Below the pieces are notes generated by a model. That model ran no database searches, was not told the origin of the DNA, and saw only the letters and a list, made by a program, of their open reading frames with translations. Shown in pieces: positions 37,185 through 45,717 of a DNA stretch of 64,000 bases (within the stretch, counting starts at the first letter, position 1; each line of letters starts with the position of its first letter). The position numbers and the translations under genes are program-made. Origin of the DNA: Alicycliphilus denitrificans K601 (lineage in GTDB: Bacteria > Pseudomonadota > Gammaproteobacteria > Burkholderiales > Burkholderiaceae_C); contig NC_015422.1 of assembly GCF_000204645.1 (NCBI RefSeq), positions 1,364,001-1,428,000 of the forward strand, read 5' to 3'.

Positions 37185-38710
37185 ATGCCGTTTCCCGAAT
37201 CACAGTCGTTGCACGCCTGTATGCCGGGTTTGGATTGATCCTGGCGCTGCTGGTCGTTGTCACCGGCATCGCGATGGTCAAGGTCGAGCGCATCAACGGC
37301 GCGTTGCGCGCCAACAGCGAAGAACACGTGCAGGTGCAGCGCTACGCCATCAACTTCCGAGGCTCGGCGCATGACCGCTCCATTGCCGTGCGCGACGTGG
37401 TGCTCGGCAGCACGAGCGCCGAGCGGCAAAAGGAGATCGCCACCATCGAATCCCTGGCCGCCTTCTACGCGGCATCCGCCGGTCCGCTGGAAAAGTTCGT
37501 CGCGCGGCCGGGTGCCGAGCCCGAGATGGCCCGGCTGTACGCCGACATCCGCGACATCGAGGCCCAGGCCGTCGCCACCACCCGCGCCATCGTCGCCCAG
37601 GCCGAGGCAGGCGATGCCGCCGCGCGCGAGACGCTGTGGCAGCAGGCCAAGCCCCAGTACGTGCAGTGGCTCGCGGCGATCAACCGGCTCATCGACTTCG
37701 AGGAGGCCCGCATCCAGGCCGAGAACCGCACCGCGCTGGAGCAGGCGGGCAGCTTCCTGACCGTGCAGGCCAGCCTGGCCGCGGTGGTCGGCAAGGTGCG
37801 CCAGGCGTCCAACGCCGTGATCACGGGCTCGCAGGAAATCGCGGGCGGCAATGCCGGGCTGCTGCAGCGCACCGAGGAACAGGCCTCCAACCTGCAGCAG
37901 GCGGCGGCGTCGATGGAGCAGATGACCGCCTCGGTCAAGAACAACGCCGACTCAGCGCGCCAGGCCACGCAGCTGGCCGCTTCCGCCAGCGAGGCCGCGC
38001 ACGAGGGCGGCGCCGTGGTCGGCCAGGTGGTGAGCACGATGCACGAGATCACCGCCAGCTCGAACAGGATCGTGGACATCATCGGCGTGATCGACGGCAT
38101 CGCGTTCCAGACCAACATCCTGGCGCTCAACGCGGCCGTGGAGGCCGCGCGCGCCGGCGAGCAGGGCCGGGGCTTCGCCGTCGTAGCCGGCGAGGTGCGC
38201 AGCCTGGCGCAGCGCAGTGCCGAGGCGGCCCGGGAAATCAAGGCGTTGATCGGCAGCAGCGTCTCCAAGGTAGAGGAGGGCTCGCGCTTGGTGGGCGACG
38301 CAGGCGCCACCATGACCGACATCGTGACCCAGGCGCAGCACGTCGCCGAGTTGATCGCGCAGATCAGCAACGCCACGGTCGAGCAGACCGAGGGCATCGC
38401 GCAGGTGGGCGGCGTCGTCACCCATCTGGACCGCGCCACGCAGCAGAACGCGGCCCTAGTCGAGCAAAGCGCCGCGGCGGCCGATGCCCTGCAGCAGCAG
38501 GCCGTGAGCGTCTTCAAGCTGGGCAGCGATGCGGTGGCGCAAGCGCAGGTGCAGCCCGCCGCGCAGCCACGGCCCGCAGTGGCCAGGCCCTTGCCCGCGG
38601 CCGTCAAGGCGCAGGCCCGCCCCCTGGCGCCGCGCGCCACACCGGCCAGGCTGCCCGAACCGGGCCGCGGCGGGCAGGAGACCAGCGATGCCGAATGGGA
38701 GTCCTTCTGA
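37185..38710 (+). pseudogene. Methyl-accepting chemotaxis protein, frameshifted start and missing TM2/HAMP
   Basis: The open part (37235-38710, first possible start TTG, 491 residues) has TM1 ([16 protein letters not shown]), a four-helix ligand domain, the MCP signalling hairpin ([20 protein letters not shown]) and the C-terminal receptor-tail pentapeptide EWESF. The normal N-terminal residues [14 protein letters not shown] are encoded in frame upstream but have no start; an ATG at 37185 joins them only if one base is inserted near 37190, so a 1-nt deletion or read error is likely. After EQAGSFL the sequence jumps to [15 protein letters not shown]: the second membrane helix and HAMP domain are absent. 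Topology would therefore be abnormal. I treat it as a damaged receptor. Confidence 0.65.
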
Positions 38711-39837
38711 CGCCAGACGGCGGCAGGCGGCCACCGGCGTGCTGGCCATCGCCATGCCCGGCCCGGCGCGCCTGGAGGCCATCTTCGGCGAGCGGGCGGC
38801 GCGGCAGGCGCTGCGGGAACTGGGCAGTGCAGCCGACGCGCTGATCCGCCGCCTGCTGGCCCAGCACGAGATCCTGGAGCGCCACCGGCAGGATGCGGTC
38901 GGGCGCTGGTCGGTGCTGTTCCGCCTGCGCCGCGGCGTGCTGGCGCGCGACCTGCAGGAAACCTGTGGCGTCATCGAGGCCGCGGGTCGCGGCCTGGCGC
39001 AGCCGCAGCCACTGCCGGCGCAAGTTTTGGGCGCGGGCACGGGAATGCGCATGCCTCTCGGGCTGTTGGCGCGTCCGCTGGCCGCGGATGCATGGGCCGC
39101 GCAGGGCGGGCAGTGTTCGCCCGACTGGCTGCAGCCGGACTTGCGCGCCCCGCCCGGCGGCGCCCTGGAGGACGGAGCCGCCGAAGCCGTCGCGGCCATC
39201 CTCGCAGAACGTGCGCACGCTGCTGCAGTCCGTCGTGCGCATGCGCGACCGCGCCGTCGTCGGCTACGAAGCGCTTTCCCGGGGCCCGCAAGGCAGCGCG
39301 CTGGAGCAGTCGGACCGGCTCTTCGCCGCCGCCGGCGCCTGCGGCCGCACGGTGGACATGGAGCTGCATTGCCTGGCCCTCAACCTGGGGCCGTAGGCCC
39401 TGGCCTGTGCCATGCAGCGGCTGCCGCTGCAGGGGCGCCGGGACGTGCTGTTCGAACTGACCGAGCACCTGCCGCTGGACGGGGTCATGGAGCTCTCGGC
39501 CGCGGTGGCCGGCCTGCGCACGCAGGGCTTTGGCCTGGCCCTGGACGACACGGGCTGCGGCTTCGCCGATCTCGATACGGCGCGCGTGCTGCGGCCCGAC
39601 ATCGCCAAGCTGTGCATCACCGTGGTGCGCCATGCGGGCCTGGGGACCCTGCTCGACGCGGACATCGCCGGCTCCGTCGCGCAGCTGCACCAGCTGGGCT
39701 GCCGCGTGCTGGCCGAGGGCGTGGAAACGCAGGCGCAGCACGACGCGCTGTGCGCCTGCGGCGTCGAGCTGGCGCAGGGCTGGCTGTATGGCCGCCCCGC
39801 GGCGGCGGACGACGTGCTCCCGCCGGTTTTGGCGTGA
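38688..39837 (+). pseudogene. EAL-domain protein, frameshifted and interrupted by TAG
   Basis: Starts at an ATG overlapping the chemoreceptor stop. Residues 1 to about 165 (VLAIAMPGPARLEAIFGERA) form a degenerate N-terminal region. Near 39195 coding moves to another frame carrying an EAL domain: GYEALSRGP, DVLFELTEHLPLDG, LALDDTGCGFADL, DIAKLCITVV and VLAEGVETQAQHD, so most c-di-GMP phosphodiesterase residues survive. A TAG at 39394 splits this frame between LNLGP and ALACAMQRL. One frameshift and one stop point to decay, or to sequence errors if both are artefacts. It would have turned over c-di-GMP next to a chemoreceptor. Confidence 0.75.
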
Positions 39838-39884
39838 AAAAGGCCGCTAGGCCTTGTGTGGAAATCGCTGGCAGCTCTGTTTTA
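39836..39884. repeat. Dispersed palindrome, copy f
   Basis: AAAAAGGCCGCTAGGCCTTG, loop, AATCGCTGGCAGCTCTGTTT. It lies between the convergent EAL pseudogene and the M20 peptidase gene. Confidence 0.65.
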
Positions 39885-39898
39885 AGTAGCGGGATGCG

Positions 39899-41152
39899 TT
39901 AGGCCAGCAGGTCGTGCAGCGTGCGCGCCACCACCTTGGTGGCGCGGCGCAGGTCTTCGAGCACGATGCGCTCGTCGGCACGCTTGGCGTGCGATTCGAG
40001 CACGGTGCGCGGGCCTGCGCCGTAGATCACGCCCGGGATGCCGCGTTCCACGTACAGGCGCACGTCGGTGTACAGCGGCGTGCCGACGGCCGGGGGCCTG
40101 GCGCCGAACACGGCCTCGCCATGCTGCTGGATTGCATCGACCAGGGGCTTGTTGCCCGCCAGCGGCGTCATGGCGTTGGCCAGCAGCAGGCGCCTGATGT
40201 CTACGCGCACGGCGTCGCCGCCCTGGTAGCCGCGCTCGGCGTTGAACCGCTCCACGGCCTGGGCGATTACGGCGCGGATGCCGGCCTCGACCTCGGCGGG
40301 GTTTTCCTCGGGGATCATGCGGCGGTCGAGCTTGAGCACCACCTTGCCGGGGATGACGTTGGTGTTGGTGCCGCCCTCGATGCGGCCGATGTTCAAGTAG
40401 GGGTGCTTGATGCCCGGCACCCTGGACGTGACCTGCAAGTACCGTGTGTTCTCGGCATACAGCGCGTTCATGATGGCGACCGCGCCTTGCAGCGCGTCCA
40501 CGCCCGTGTGCGGCACGGCGGCGTGGGCCATCTTGCCGTGCACGGTGACTTCCATTTGCAGGCAGCCGTTGTGCGCCGTGACCACTTCGTAGGAGAAGCC
40601 GGCGGCGATCATCAGGTCGGGCTTCGTCAGCCCCTGCTCCAGCAGCCAGCCGGGGCCCAGGAGGCCGCCGAACTCCTCGTCGTAGGTGAAGTGCAGCTCG
40701 ATGCTCCCCTTGGCGGGCCTTGCCACGGCCTCCAGCGCGCGCACCGCGAAGGTGAAGGTGGAGAAGTCGCTCTTGCTGACCGCGGTGGCGCGGCCGTACA
40801 TGGCGCCATCGGCGATCTCGCCGCCGTAGGGGTCGTGCGTCCAGCCTTCGCCGGGGGGCACCACGTCGCCATGGGCATTGAGGGCCACGGTGCGCCCGCC
40901 CTGGCCGTAGGGGCGGCGCACGATGAGGTTGGTGATGCTCTGCATGCCGTAGGCCTTCACGTCGGCCTCGGGCACGGCGTGCTTCTCGGCGTCGAAGCCG
41001 TAGCCCTGGATCAGCTCGGCCGTGCGTTCGGCGTGCGGGGCGTTGTTGCCGGGCGGCGTGTCGGTGGGCACGCGCACCAGCGCCTGCAGGAATTGCACCT
41101 GCTCGTCGAAGTGCTGGTCGATCCAGGCGTCCAGGCGTTGGTAAATGCTCAT
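39899..41152 (-). CDS. M20-family ArgE/DapE-type amidohydrolase
   Basis: Zinc-dependent M20 amidohydrolase of 417 residues. Metal ligands are in LNAHGDVVPPGEGW and TYDEEFGGLLGP, the dimerisation domain contains GKMAHAAVPHTGVDAL, and the C terminus has a histidine in TVLESHAKRADERI. Its start overlaps the stop of the uraD/amidohydrolase gene by ATGA, so it belongs to the allantoin operon. The family includes acetylornithine, succinyl-diaminopimelate and N-carbamoyl hydrolases; here a late ureide such as ureidoglycolate or another N-carbamoyl product is a plausible substrate. That is inference. Confidence 0.85.
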   Translation of the reverse strand: MSIYQRLDAWIDQHFDEQVQFLQALVRVPTDTPPGNNAPHAERTAELIQGYGFDAEKHAVPEADVKAYGMQSITNLIVRRPYGQGGRTVALNAHGDVVPPGEGWTHDPYGGEIADGAMYGRATAVSKSDFSTFTFAVRALEAVARPAKGSIELHFTYDEEFGGLLGPGWLLEQGLTKPDLMIAAGFSYEVVTAHNGCLQMEVTVHGKMAHAAVPHTGVDALQGAVAIMNALYAENTRYLQVTSRVPGIKHPYLNIGRIEGGTNTNVIPGKVVLKLDRRMIPEENPAEVEAGIRAVIAQAVERFNAERGYQGGDAVRVDIRRLLLANAMTPLAGNKPLVDAIQQHGEAVFGARPPAVGTPLYTDVRLYVERGIPGVIYGAGPRTVLESHAKRADERIVLEDLRRATKVVARTLHDLLA

Positions 41153-42924
41153 GCTGTCTCCTGCGCGAGTTGGTTCAATACATGTGCGAATGCGTCCACG
41201 GCCAGCTGCATGTCGTCGGCGGTGGAGGATTCGAGCGGGTTGTGGCTGATGCCGCCGTTCAGGCCGCGCACGAACAGCATGGCCTGGGGCATGACCTCGT
41301 GCAGCTTCATGGCGTCGTGGCCTGCGCCGCTGGGCATGCGGTACAGCGGCACGCCCAGGGCCTGCACAGCGGCCTCCCAGCGCTGCTGCCATTCGGGCGC
41401 GCTGGGCGCGGCGGCGGCCTTCATGGACAGCTCGGCCTTGTACTGCAGGCCGCGGCGCTGGGCGATCTCTTCGAGCCTGGCGAGCACGTCGGCCACCATA
41501 GCGTCGCGCTGCGGGTCGGTGGGCGCGCGCATGTCCATGCTGAACTGGCAGCGGCCCGGCACCACGTTGATGGAGCCATTGGGCACCTGCAGCATGCCGA
41601 TGGTGGCCACGCTGTCGCCATCCTGGGCCGCGCGCTGCTCCATGTACAGGGCCAGCTCGGCCACGCCCAAGGCGGCATCGCGGCGGCGGTCCATGGGCGT
41701 GGTGCCGGCATGGCTGGCCATGCCGGTCATCTCGCACACGTAGCGCACGCCGCCGTTGATGGAGGTGACGACGCCCAGCGGGATGTCCAGCTCGTTGAGC
41801 ACCGGCCCCTGCTCGATGTGCACCTCGACGAAGCCCAGGTACTGCGCCGCGTCGCGCCGCAGCCTGGGGATGTCGGCGATGCACAGGCCCGCGTGCTCCA
41901 TGGCCTCGCGCATGGTGATGCCGTCGGCATCCTTCTGGTCCAGCCATTCCTGTTTGAAGTCCCCGATCAGCGCGCCGGAGCCGAGGAACGTGGCCTTGTA
42001 GCGCTGGCCTTCCTCTTCCGCGAACGCGACGACCTCGATGCCGAAGGGCAGGCGCCTGTGCTGGCGGTGCAGCTCGCGCACGCAGGCCATGGGCACGAAG
42101 ATGCCCAGGCGCCCGTCGTACTTGCCGCCGTTGCGCACGGTGTCGTAGTGGCTGCCGGTCATCAGGTACTTGCCGCTCTCCGCGGCCGGACGATAGCGGC
42201 CCACCACATTGCCCACGGCGTCGATCTCCACCTCGTCGAAGCCGCAGTCGCGCATCCAGTGGCTGATGCGCTGGGCGCAGGCGCGGTGCGCGTCGGTGAG
42301 GTAGGTGACGGTGAGCTGGCCCAGCTCGGCATAGCCCGGGTCGGTGTGCACGCTGAGCTTTTCCTGCCAGTCCCACACGTCGTTGCCCAGCACCGGCTCG
42401 TAGCCGAACTTGTCGTTCAGGCGGATCTCGGCGATGCGGTGGATGTTGCGCAGTGCCTCGGCGCGCTCGAAGTCGGGGTGGTTCGAGAGGCGCCGCGCGA
42501 AGGTGTCGATGATTTCCTTCTTCGTCAGCCCCGTGCCGCGCGGGCCGCGCACGGCCAGGATGAACGGGAAGCCGAAGCGCGCGTTGTAGTCCGCGTTGAG
42601 CTGCTGGATGCGCGCGAACTCCTCGGGCGTGCAGTCCGTCAGGCCCGCCTTGTTCTGCTCGTTGGTGGACTCGGCGGTCAGCGTCTTGCTGACCATGGCC
42701 TTGCCCGCCAGCTCCGGGTGGGCGCGGATCAGGCCGAGCTGCTGCTCCGGCGCCGCCTGGGCCAGCACCTGCACCAGGGCGTGCTTGATGTGCGCCATCG
42801 ACCGGAAGGGGCGCTGGGCGAGCGCTGCCTCGGTGATCCAGGGCGAGTGCTCGTACAGGCCGTCCAGCAAGGCCGCGGCCTCGGCGGCGGGGGCGGCGTT
42901 CAGTTGTTCCAGGGTCAAGGTCAT
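41149..42924 (-). CDS. OHCU decarboxylase-allantoate amidohydrolase fusion
   Basis: Two-domain enzyme of 591 residues. Residues 1 to about 168 are UraD (OHCU decarboxylase, giving S-allantoin), with HPELAGKAM and the signature YNARFGFPFILAVRG. Residues from about 175 are an M20 allantoate amidohydrolase/N-carbamoylase, with GSHYDTVRNGGKYDG, the acid pair in VVAFAEEEGQRY, VEVHIEQGPVLN and GMASHAGTTPMDRR. The ATG at 42924 has AGGAG at good distance; a start at 42939 is less likely. The fusion covers steps before and after allantoinase, whose gene puuE is immediately upstream. Confidence 0.93.
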   Translation of the reverse strand: MTLTLEQLNAAPAAEAAALLDGLYEHSPWITEAALAQRPFRSMAHIKHALVQVLAQAAPEQQLGLIRAHPELAGKAMVSKTLTAESTNEQNKAGLTDCTPEEFARIQQLNADYNARFGFPFILAVRGPRGTGLTKKEIIDTFARRLSNHPDFERAEALRNIHRIAEIRLNDKFGYEPVLGNDVWDWQEKLSVHTDPGYAELGQLTVTYLTDAHRACAQRISHWMRDCGFDEVEIDAVGNVVGRYRPAAESGKYLMTGSHYDTVRNGGKYDGRLGIFVPMACVRELHRQHRRLPFGIEVVAFAEEEGQRYKATFLGSGALIGDFKQEWLDQKDADGITMREAMEHAGLCIADIPRLRRDAAQYLGFVEVHIEQGPVLNELDIPLGVVTSINGGVRYVCEMTGMASHAGTTPMDRRRDAALGVAELALYMEQRAAQDGDSVATIGMLQVPNGSINVVPGRCQFSMDMRAPTDPQRDAMVADVLARLEEIAQRRGLQYKAELSMKAAAAPSAPEWQQRWEAAVQALGVPLYRMPSGAGHDAMKLHEVMPQAMLFVRGLNGGISHNPLESSTADDMQLAVDAFAHVLNQLAQETA

Positions 42925-42933
42925 GGCGTCTCC

Positions 42934-42988
42934 TATCAAAAAGTGAGCTGCCAGCGCTTGCTGGGCAAGTGCTGGAGGCCGTTTTGTC
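42934..42988. repeat. Dispersed palindrome, copy g (well preserved)
   Basis: GAGCTGCCAGCGCTTG, loop CTGGG, CAAGTGCTGGAGGCCGTTTT. It fills the puuE-uraD gap and abuts the puuE stop codon. Confidence 0.75.
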
Positions 42989-43948
42989 TTATACGGCGGG
43001 CTGGGGGAAGCGCTGCGCCCAGTGGCGCGCGATGTCGATGCGCCGCGCCACCCACACGCGGTCGTGGCGCTGGACGTGGTCCAGGAAGCGCTGCAGCGCC
43101 GTGATGCGCCCGGGGCGGCCGAGCAGGCGGCAGTGCATGCCTATGCTCATCATCTTGGGTGCGTCGTCGCCGGCGGGGTCGCCCTCGGCGTAGAGCACGT
43201 CGAAGGTGTCCTTCATGTACTGGAAGAACGGGTCGGCGTGCGAGTAGCCCTGGGGCAGGGCGAAGCGCATGTCGTTCACGTCCAGCGTGTAGGGCACGAC
43301 GAGCTGGTGGTGCGTGCCGCCGCCGGTCTTTTGCACCTTCATCCAGAACGGCAGGTCGTCGCCGTAGTAGTCGCTGTCGTAGGCGAAGCGCCCGTCGTCG
43401 GCCACCAGGCGGTGGGTGTTGGGGCTGTCGCGGCCCGTGTACCAGCCCAGGCCGTGGTCGCCGCCGTGGCCGTACAGCTCGCCGAAGATCTCCATGCACT
43501 GGGCCATGTGGGCGCGCTCGACCTCCTCGGGCACGTCCTGGTAGTGGATCCACTTCAGGCCGTGGCAGGCCACCTCGTGGCCCAGCTCGTGGAAGGCCTG
43601 GGCCACCTCGCGGTGCCGTTGCAGGGCCGTGGCCACGCCGAACACGGTCAGCGGCAGGCCGCGGCGCTCGAACTCGCGCAGCAGGCGCCACACGCCCGCG
43701 CGCGAGCCGTATTCGTAGATGCCCTCCATGCTCATGTGGCGCGCGGGGTAGGCGGCCGGGTTGAACATCTCGGACAGGAACTGCTCGCTGGCCGCATCGC
43801 CGTGCAGCACGCAGTTCTCGCCGCCTTCCTCGTAGTTCAGCACGAACTGCACGGCCACGCGCGCCTGGCCGGGCCAGGCGGGGTGCGGGGGCGTGCGGCC
43901 GTAGCCGATGAGGTCGCGGGGGTAGGGGCTGCAGGCGTCGTAGGTCAT
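42989..43948 (-). CDS. puuE: Allantoinase PuuE (polysaccharide-deacetylase fold)
   Basis: 319-residue allantoinase of the PuuE type, opening allantoin to allantoate; unlike classical allantoinases it has the NodB/polysaccharide-deacetylase fold. Typical segments are YPRDLIGYGRTPPHPAWPG at the start, RVAVQFVLNYEEGGENCVLHG, FEALG-type segment FHELGHEVACHGLKW and SIGMHCRLLGRPGRITAL at the end. The start overlaps the GntR stop (ATGA). It precedes uraD/allC, the usual order in betaproteobacterial purine clusters. Confidence 0.93.
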   Translation of the reverse strand: MTYDACSPYPRDLIGYGRTPPHPAWPGQARVAVQFVLNYEEGGENCVLHGDAASEQFLSEMFNPAAYPARHMSMEGIYEYGSRAGVWRLLREFERRGLPLTVFGVATALQRHREVAQAFHELGHEVACHGLKWIHYQDVPEEVERAHMAQCMEIFGELYGHGGDHGLGWYTGRDSPNTHRLVADDGRFAYDSDYYGDDLPFWMKVQKTGGGTHHQLVVPYTLDVNDMRFALPQGYSHADPFFQYMKDTFDVLYAEGDPAGDDAPKMMSIGMHCRLLGRPGRITALQRFLDHVQRHDRVWVARRIDIARHWAQRFPQPAV

Positions 43949-44622
43949 GGGGCTATGGCGGAGAGGGCCATGGAGAGGTCGTTGGTCGGCAGGTCGCGGT
44001 CGAAGGTCAGGCCCGCTTCCACGTTGTCCAGGTGCTGCTGCATGAGCAGCACGGCGGCGGCCGTATCGCTGCCGGCCAGCGCGGCCACGATGGCCTCGTG
44101 CTCCTCGTGCGAGTGCGCGGCCGCCGTGGTGGACTGGTACATCAGCGTGATCAGCGCGCAGCGCGAGAGCAGCTCGCCCAGCAGCTGGGCCAGCACCTCG
44201 TTGCCCATGAGCTCGGCGATGCGCACGTGGAAGTCGGCCAGCAGCTCGGTGCGCTGGCCCACGTCCTCGCGCTCCATGGCCTTCTGTTCGGCGGCTATAT
44301 GCGCCTTGAGCGCGCGGATCTTGGCCGGCGTCTTCTGCGCCATGAAGGCGCGCACCATCTCGGCCTCGAGCATGCGGCGCACGGCGAACACCTGGCGTGC
44401 CTCCTCGACCGAGGGCGTGGCGACGAAGGCGCCGCGTGCCGGCTCCAGGCGGATCAGCCGGTTCTGCGACAGTTGGAACAGTGCCTGGCGCACCAGGGTG
44501 CGCGACACGCCGAAATGGTCTGCCAGCTTCTGCTCGGCCAGCTTGGTGCCGGGCAGCAGCCGGTGCTCGACGATGGCGCGGGTCAGGCTCTCGACGATGA
44601 AACCAGTGGTAGATGTTTCCAT
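43945..44622 (-). CDS. GntR-family (FCD) regulator of purine catabolism
   Basis: FadR-subfamily regulator, 225 residues: winged HTH (KLADHFGVSRTLVRQALFQL) and an FCD effector domain with candidate metal ligands in LADFHVRIAEL and AHSHEEHEAIV. The ATG at 44622 is chosen; an in-frame alternative at 44646 lies inside the promoter. It heads the operon GntR-puuE-uraD/allC-M20 with ATGA couplings. A TGTATACA site 30 nt upstream suggests autoregulation, and the same motif precedes other purine genes. Probably a repressor relieved by a urate or allantoin intermediate (inference). Confidence 0.9.
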   Translation of the reverse strand: METSTTGFIVESLTRAIVEHRLLPGTKLAEQKLADHFGVSRTLVRQALFQLSQNRLIRLEPARGAFVATPSVEEARQVFAVRRMLEAEMVRAFMAQKTPAKIRALKAHIAAEQKAMEREDVGQRTELLADFHVRIAELMGNEVLAQLLGELLSRCALITLMYQSTTAAAHSHEEHEAIVAALAGSDTAAAVLLMQQHLDNVEAGLTFDRDLPTNDLSMALSAIAP

Positions 44623-44652
44623 CCGGCCATCATAGACCCAGAGCACAACTTT

Positions 44653-44669
44653 TGTATACAGTTTCTGTG
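44653..44669 (-). promoter_or_regulatory. Predicted GntR operator, autoregulatory
   Basis: On the minus strand CACAGAAACTGTATACA matches 15 of 17 positions of the shared motif, 30 nt before the GntR start. Confidence 0.6.
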
Positions 44670-44676
44670 AACTACC

Positions 44677-45591
44677 CTAAAAATTCGGCGTGAAAGCGCT
44701 GAAGTGCTCGGCCACGAAGTCCACGAAGGCCCGCACCCGCGTGGTGGCCGCGTGCCGCTGCGGGTACACGGCGTGGATGTCGGCCGGGGGCGTCTGCCAG
44801 TCCTGCAGCACCTGCACCAGCCGGCCGCTGCGCAGGTAGCGCGCCACGTCCCATTCGGCGCGCATGACCAGCCCCAAGCCGGCCAGGGCCCAGTTCACGG
44901 CGATCTCGCCGTCGTTGGTGGCCAGGTGGTTGCGCAGCCGGACCGACTCGTGCTTGCGCGCGCCGGCGAAGCGCCACACGCCGTGGGCGTCGTCCCCCTG
45001 GCGGATGTCGATGCAGTCGTGCTGCTGCAGGTCGGCGGGCCTGGCCGGCGTGCCGCGCCTGGCCAGGTAGGCGGGCGCTGCGCACAGCAGCCGCCGGTTG
45101 GGCGCGAGGCGCCGCGCGATCACGCGCGCGTCGGGCGGCTCGCCGAAGCGTATGCACACGTCGAACCCGTCGTCCGCCAGCGGCGGGGGCTGCACCGACA
45201 GCTGCAGCTGCAGCTGGATCTGCGGGTACCGGCGCACGAAGGCCGGCACCAGCGGCGCGATGTGGCTGCGCCCGAAGCCCAGCGTGGCGTTCACGCGCAG
45301 CAGCCCCTGCGGGGTTGACTGCATGTCGGCCACGAGCTGCTCCATGGCGTCGATCTCCGCCAGGATGCGGCGCGCGTGCCGCAGGTAGGTCTCGCCCTCG
45401 GCCGTCAGGTGCAGGCGCCGCGTGGTGCGGCTCACCAGCCGCACGCCCAGGCGCGACTCCATCTGCGCCAGGCGCTTGCTGGCCGCGGCCGTGCTGACGC
45501 CCTGCTCGCGCGCGGCGCCCGACAGGCTGCCCAGGCGCGCCAGCAGGCTGAAGAAAGCCATCTCCGAAGGGGCGTTGGAGGGGGGGCTCAT
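44677..45591 (-). CDS. LysR-family regulator divergent from tartrate/malate dehydrogenase
   Basis: 304-residue LysR regulator: HTH near 10-60 (MAFFSLLARLGSLSGAAREQ and STAAASKRLAQMESRLG) and an effector domain (GLLRVNATLGFGRSHIAPLV). It resembles the DmlR group, which commonly controls D-malate or tartrate dehydrogenase genes, and it is divergent from exactly such a gene across a 126-bp gap. Control of ttuC is inferred from this arrangement. Confidence 0.88.
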   Translation of the reverse strand: MSPPSNAPSEMAFFSLLARLGSLSGAAREQGVSTAAASKRLAQMESRLGVRLVSRTTRRLHLTAEGETYLRHARRILAEIDAMEQLVADMQSTPQGLLRVNATLGFGRSHIAPLVPAFVRRYPQIQLQLQLSVQPPPLADDGFDVCIRFGEPPDARVIARRLAPNRRLLCAAPAYLARRGTPARPADLQQHDCIDIRQGDDAHGVWRFAGARKHESVRLRNHLATNDGEIAVNWALAGLGLVMRAEWDVARYLRSGRLVQVLQDWQTPPADIHAVYPQRHAATTRVRAFVDFVAEHFSAFTPNF

Positions 45592-45658
45592 TGTTGAATG
45601 AAAGTTAACGATGGCATCACTTTAGCGGCATGCGGCGGCGGCGCGCCATCGGTAGATT

Positions 45659-45690
45659 CCGGGCCACGCCATGCGTTTCGCGTGGCCCGG
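45659..45690 (+). promoter_or_regulatory. 11-bp perfect inverted repeat in ttuC leader
   Basis: CCGGGCCACGC and GCGTGGCCCGG flank a 10-nt spacer, 28 nt before the ttuC start. It could be an mRNA stem-loop or an operator. Confidence 0.5.
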
Positions 45691-45717
45691 ACCCAACCCC
45701 AAGGAGCGTGCATTCCC

